The notes under the pieces were generated by a model. It saw only the letters and a program-made list of their open reading frames with translations, had not been told where the DNA came from and ran no database searches. Shown piece by piece: positions 60,884 through 64,000 of a stretch of DNA of 64,000 nt; positions within the stretch are counted from its first letter, which is position 1; each line of letters starts with the position of its first letter. The position numbers and the translations under genes are program-made. This DNA is from Emticicia soli. GTDB taxonomy: Bacteria > Bacteroidota > Bacteroidia > Cytophagales > Spirosomataceae. The DNA lies in contig NZ_JBBEWC010000006.1 in the NCBI RefSeq assembly GCF_037860775.1, forward strand, positions 186,001-250,000, written 5' to 3'.

Positions 60884-61792
60884 TTAATAGTATTTCATAC
60901 GATTATTTGTATTCATATCATCACGTATAAATTCGTATCTAAGGTATAACTGGAAAATTCCTCTCTGCTGGAAAGCTCCGGTTGAAGCATTATTCGGATA
61001 TGCTAGTGGCTTAAAATCATAAGAACCACCTAAACGGAAACTTTCACCAAGCTGAAACTCAACCATCGGTACAGCTTTATTTATTTTCCCGCTACCTCCA
61101 AGCGAGTTTTCAGAGCGATATATTATACCAAAGCCTGCTTTTTGCTTAAACCATACTTTAGCAGTGATGAAAAAATTAGCCTTTGCATCTTTGTTCGATT
61201 CCATCGTTCCGCTCAGATTCAGCATCATGTTTTCTACATCACCCAACGAAAAACCTATCATGGTATATAAAGGCTTTTTGCTATTAAATGGCCCGGAGTC
61301 GCTGATAAATAACACAGGTTTTGATACACTCACAAAAAATTGGTCGGTAGAGAACAAACCTCCCAAACCTGCATAAGGAAACATCTGCTTGAGACCTACT
61401 CCTGATAAGATAGTTGGTTGGTAAATAAAACCTGCGTCAGCACCAAGAGCTACCGAGAAAACATCACCGAATTTTTGGCGGTAAGCATACGAAATTTTAG
61501 CCCCGGCATTGTTAAAACCAACAATATTACTGTTATATGCCTGTAAACCAAGGCCACCTCGCCCCTCTTGAATAGAACCATCCATCGAAAAAAGCTGATA
61601 TACCTGTTGTGGGCGAAGCGTACCATTAAATTGATTACCAAACATCCCGTTAAGGCTGAAGGTCTCTCTCGCTCCGGTCATGGCCGGATTTAAGGCTAAA
61701 AAATTAAACTGAAACTGGTCTTCTAAAACAGTCTGCCCCTTAACCATTGTAGCAATAGGTAAAAGTAGCATTAGTAGATATTTTCTCATCAT
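60884..61792 (-). CDS. PorP/SprF family type IX secretion system membrane protein
   Basis: Starting at 61792 or 61789 gives a signal peptide (MMRKYLLMLLLPIATMVKGQ) and about 302 residues. The family signature is DQFQFNFLALNPAMTGARETFS near the mature N terminus. The rest is an outer-membrane beta-barrel with repeated aromatic-ended strands (GGLGLQAYNSNIVGFNNAGA, KISYAYRQKFGDVFSVALGA) ending LRYEFIRDD. PorP/SprF proteins help attach adhesins or secreted cargo in gliding and type IX secretion. It stands alone here, and its partner adhesin is not adjacent. A longer start at 61819 lacks a signal and is rejected. Confidence 0.9.
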   Translation of the reverse strand: MMRKYLLMLLLPIATMVKGQTVLEDQFQFNFLALNPAMTGARETFSLNGMFGNQFNGTLRPQQVYQLFSMDGSIQEGRGGLGLQAYNSNIVGFNNAGAKISYAYRQKFGDVFSVALGADAGFIYQPTILSGVGLKQMFPYAGLGGLFSTDQFFVSVSKPVLFISDSGPFNSKKPLYTMIGFSLGDVENMMLNLSGTMESNKDAKANFFITAKVWFKQKAGFGIIYRSENSLGGSGKINKAVPMVEFQLGESFRLGGSYDFKPLAYPNNASTGAFQQRGIFQLYLRYEFIRDDMNTNNRMKYY

Positions 61793-61841
61793 GCTTGTGC
61801 GTATAATTTCAATTGTCAAAGCAACAAAAATAAAACCAAAA

Positions 61842-62762
61842 TCAAAAGTAGAAATCAGAAGAGCATGAAATTTCGCTTAAAAATGGTGCCGAGGCCTGTG
61901 CCCCCATGCGTGTTACCGAAAGAGATGCCGCCTTACAAGCCAATTCAATAGCCGACTTCCAGTCTTGCTTATTGGCCAGAGCCACGGCAAGCGTACCATT
62001 AAAAACATCTCCGGCCGCTGTGGAGTCAATAGCTTCTACCATTGGTGCATCTACAAAAAACGAGTGATATTCGTTCTGAAAATAAGCCCCTCTTGCGCCT
62101 AGGGTAATAATTACATTATCAACGCCCCTATCTATTAAGACCTGCGCCGCCTCTCTGATGGCGTCATCATTGCTTACTTTAACGCCTGTCAGCAATTCGG
62201 CCTCGGTTTCATTGGGTGTAATGAGGTATAGATTCGGATAAATTTCTTTCGGCAGTTCTTGTGCAGGTGCAGGGTTCAGAATAACCCGGGTTTGGGCTTT
62301 GATGCCCTCTTTGGCGGCGAAAGCCACACTTTTAAGTGGAATCTCGAGTTGCATTAATAAAACCTCGGCATTTTCTATTTCGGCCGATGCTTTCAGAATA
62401 TCTTCTTCCGAAAGGGTATCGTTTGAGCCTGATGCCACCACAATGTTGTTTTCTCCGGCCTCGTTTACAATAATCAAGGCCGTACCAGAGGCTTTTTCAG
62501 TATCTATGCTTATATAATCTGTATTGATTTTTTCTTTCTGAAAGCCCTCAATGGCCTGTTTACCAAAAATATCGTTGCCAACTTTGCCAACAAATACAAC
62601 ATTGCCACCCGTACGGGCCGCAGCTACCGCCTGATTAGCACCTTTGCCACCGGCAAACATAAAGAATGTACCGCCTAGAATAGTTTCGCCGGGTTTCGGG
62701 AAACGGCTGGTTTTTACCACCATGTCGGTGTTCGAACTACCTATTACTACTATTTTTGACAT
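61842..62762 (-). CDS. rbsK: Ribokinase
   Basis: RbsK phosphorylates ribose to ribose-5-phosphate. This 306-residue PfkB-family protein starts at 62762 (MSKIVVIGSSNTDMVV). Family motifs are GGKGANQAVAAARTGG near 40, LEIPLKSVAFAAKEG, NPAPAQELP, and the catalytic DSTAAGDVFNGTLAVALA near 250. A longer in-frame start at 62792 would reach the stop of the transporter gene and is rejected. It is the last gene of a nucleoside/ribose operon. Confidence 0.94.
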   Translation of the reverse strand: MSKIVVIGSSNTDMVVKTSRFPKPGETILGGTFFMFAGGKGANQAVAAARTGGNVVFVGKVGNDIFGKQAIEGFQKEKINTDYISIDTEKASGTALIIVNEAGENNIVVASGSNDTLSEEDILKASAEIENAEVLLMQLEIPLKSVAFAAKEGIKAQTRVILNPAPAQELPKEIYPNLYLITPNETEAELLTGVKVSNDDAIREAAQVLIDRGVDNVIITLGARGAYFQNEYHSFFVDAPMVEAIDSTAAGDVFNGTLAVALANKQDWKSAIELACKAASLSVTRMGAQASAPFLSEISCSSDFYF

Positions 62763-62792
62763 AACATAAAAATTTGTGGATTGTTGATTCAT

Positions 62793-63788
62793 TTACCTTG
62801 CAGCTATTATCAGCCCCAGCCCTATTACATACATTAACAGCATAAGATTCAAAATTGTTGATGTTCCTTTGGGTGAATTTCTGAATTCTTTCCAGATAAA
62901 GATGCCCCATATAGCGGCTACTACCGTTGCGCCCTGCCCTAAACCATACGAAATTGCAGTGCCAGCCTTATCTGACGCAATAATGCTGAAAGCCATACCA
63001 ACACACCAGATGGCACCACCCAGAATTCCGGTCAGATGATTTTTGAGACTTCCCCCAAAATAATCGGCATAGGTTACGGGTGTACCCACAAACGGACGGA
63101 ACATCAGAAATGTATTAAACAACAAATTGCTCAAAAAAATACCAATCGAAAAGAAGAACACAGCCGTATAGGGGCTTAGTTTACCTGCTTCAGGCACTTG
63201 GAAATTCGGAAACATGGCCTGCGCCACATACTTATAAAAATAGCCCATCATTACCCCAGCTACAACTGATAGTATAAGCCCCTTAGACGATACACCTTTT
63301 GCTTGTGAAGCCATGCGATGGTAGGCATAAGCATTGAGTAAAATAGCGCAAGCAACTAAAGCCACGCCCGAAAAAAGCATATTTGAATTACCAACCGGAT
63401 TATCAAGGTAGTTTACAATAACCCCAATTACCAGCGCCAAACCAATACCTACCGGAAAAGCCACAGCCATACCAGCAATAGCAATAGCTGCCCCCAGTAA
63501 AATATTGGCAGCATTAAACACGATACCACCCAACATAGCTGAACTTATGTTGGCTGAGGCCGCCTGTTGAACATCAGCTACAAAACTACGCCCTTGGTTA
63601 CCTATGCTGCCGAGTGTAAAAGCTGCAAACGTAGCCAGTAGCACAATGCCAATTACGTAGTCCCAGTAAAAAAGCTCAAACCGCCATGATGCGGCCGCCA
63701 GTTTCTGCGTATTTGCCCACGAACCCCAGCACAACATGGTAATAATGCAAAAAATAACCGCAAGCGGATATGTTTCTATTATAAACAT
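62793..63788 (-). CDS. GRP/RhaT-type sugar transporter (DMT superfamily)
   Basis: This 331-residue inner-membrane protein has about ten hydrophobic segments, starting MFIIETYPLAVIFCIITMLCWGSWANTQKL. CWGSWANTQKLA and NILLGAAIAIAGMAVAFPVGIGLALVIG resemble the glucose/ribose porter and L-rhamnose-proton symporter families. It probably imports ribose or nucleosides because it lies between a nucleoside hydrolase and ribokinase. The ribokinase start follows by 30 bases. Confidence 0.85.
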   Translation of the reverse strand: MFIIETYPLAVIFCIITMLCWGSWANTQKLAAASWRFELFYWDYVIGIVLLATFAAFTLGSIGNQGRSFVADVQQAASANISSAMLGGIVFNAANILLGAAIAIAGMAVAFPVGIGLALVIGVIVNYLDNPVGNSNMLFSGVALVACAILLNAYAYHRMASQAKGVSSKGLILSVVAGVMMGYFYKYVAQAMFPNFQVPEAGKLSPYTAVFFFSIGIFLSNLLFNTFLMFRPFVGTPVTYADYFGGSLKNHLTGILGGAIWCVGMAFSIIASDKAGTAISYGLGQGATVVAAIWGIFIWKEFRNSPKGTSTILNLMLLMYVIGLGLIIAAR

Positions 63789-63822
63789 AGCTTTAAGATG
63801 TTAAGGTATAAAACAGATATTT

Positions 63823-64000
63823 TTACTTCTTTTTAGGCTGATGCATCATTAAATCTTCAATGATAGCCGTTACTTCGGCCGTTGGCATTTTCTCTGTCAA
63901 GTACATTATCTTCTCTCCCGGAATCAACACATTACTGCCATCGTCTGTAATCTCAAAGTTCAGTTTTCTTGTCGAAAAATAAGGTTCTACGCCTTTCACG
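63823..64000 (-). CDS. C-terminal end of a probable nucleoside hydrolase (cut by the window edge)
   Basis: Only the last 59 codons are visible (on the minus strand VKGVEPYFSTRKLNFEITDD through GEKIMYLTEKMPTAEVTAII to EDLMMHQPKKK, then TAA at 63823-63825). The end resembles the tail of inosine-uridine-type nucleoside hydrolases, and a transporter and ribokinase follow 34 bases later, a coherent salvage set. The active-site residues lie outside the window, so the assignment is tentative. Confidence 0.55.
   Translation of the reverse strand, partial: VKGVEPYFSTRKLNFEITDDGSNVLIPGEKIMYLTEKMPTAEVTAIIEDLMMHQPKKK

Noticed and set aside
1..64000. tRNA, rRNA, riboswitch or insertion-sequence genes
   Set aside because: No T-loop-like GGTTCGAATC words, rRNA segments, known riboswitch cores or transposase motifs were noticed on reading. 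A covariance search would be needed to exclude small RNAs.

Overview
The window looks like a chromosomal segment from a Bacteroidota bacterium, most likely Cytophagales (Spirosomaceae/Emticicia-like). This placement is an inference. It rests on a PorP/SprF-type type IX secretion protein, a MurF-alanine racemase fusion, DUF3822 and DUF4199 proteins, gene starts with little visible Shine-Dalgarno sequence, and several promoters of the Bacteroidetes type (TTG, about 20 bases, TAnnTTTG). No rRNA, tRNA, CRISPR array, transposase or phage structural gene was recognised. Most of the window is ordinary housekeeping DNA.

Layout. 1-6.1 kb: an RND efflux operon (adaptor, inner-membrane pump, TolC-like channel). 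6.1-16.1 kb: a secreted Gfo/Idh/MocA oxidoreductase, a frameshifted double-thioredoxin protein, a membrane-anchored LuxR regulator with DUF4199 and DHFR-like proteins, an FGE-sulfatase-like protein, murF-alr, coaD and DUF3822. 16.2-23.6 kb: NUDIX hydrolase, RecD-like helicase, CorA, glycosyltransferase 2, polysaccharide deacetylase and M1 peptidase. 23.8-28.7 kb: a pirin/nitrilase/arginase-family operon and ligA. 29-33 kb: frr, pyrH, a biotin carrier protein, an EamA transporter and dusB. 33.2-37.4 kb: the most unusual stretch, with a CPBP protease, a 47-residue membrane peptide, an HPr-kinase-like protein, two tandem near-identical precursor-like peptides and a lone MacB/FtsX-type permease. 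37.4-46.4 kb: tsaB, an S41 protease, a SixA-like phosphatase, gyrB, galK and ppk1. 46.5-53.7 kb: three secreted surface-type proteins (tail-fibre-like, short, kelch), a lipoprotein and a signalling group (LytTR, NarL-type regulator, histidine kinase, multi-pass membrane protein). 53.8-56 kb: a divergent pair of unknown genes, one carrying a degenerate subtilisin fold. 56.1-60.6 kb: the E2 and E1 subunits of 2-oxoglutarate dehydrogenase. 60.9-64 kb: PorP/SprF and a nucleoside/ribose salvage operon (nucleoside hydrolase cut by the window edge, sugar transporter, ribokinase).

The best candidate for an undescribed system is at 34.4-35.8 kb. An HprK-like kinase is translationally coupled (TGATG) to a small peptide gene, followed by a second copy. 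Both peptides carry a leader-like WxTPEIEVI motif and an identical FSGFNLLGPRG segment, and both end in serine. Kinases of this family phosphorylate the C-terminal serine of some lasso-peptide precursors, but no lasso cyclase or leader protease is present here.

The intergenic DNA holds several palindromic or REP/MITE-like elements (about 4.5, 23.7, 28.8, 38.2 and 60.8 kb) and a dispersed degenerate repeat built from GTGATTGAGTGAATTA-like units. Clear intrinsic terminators separate many convergent genes.
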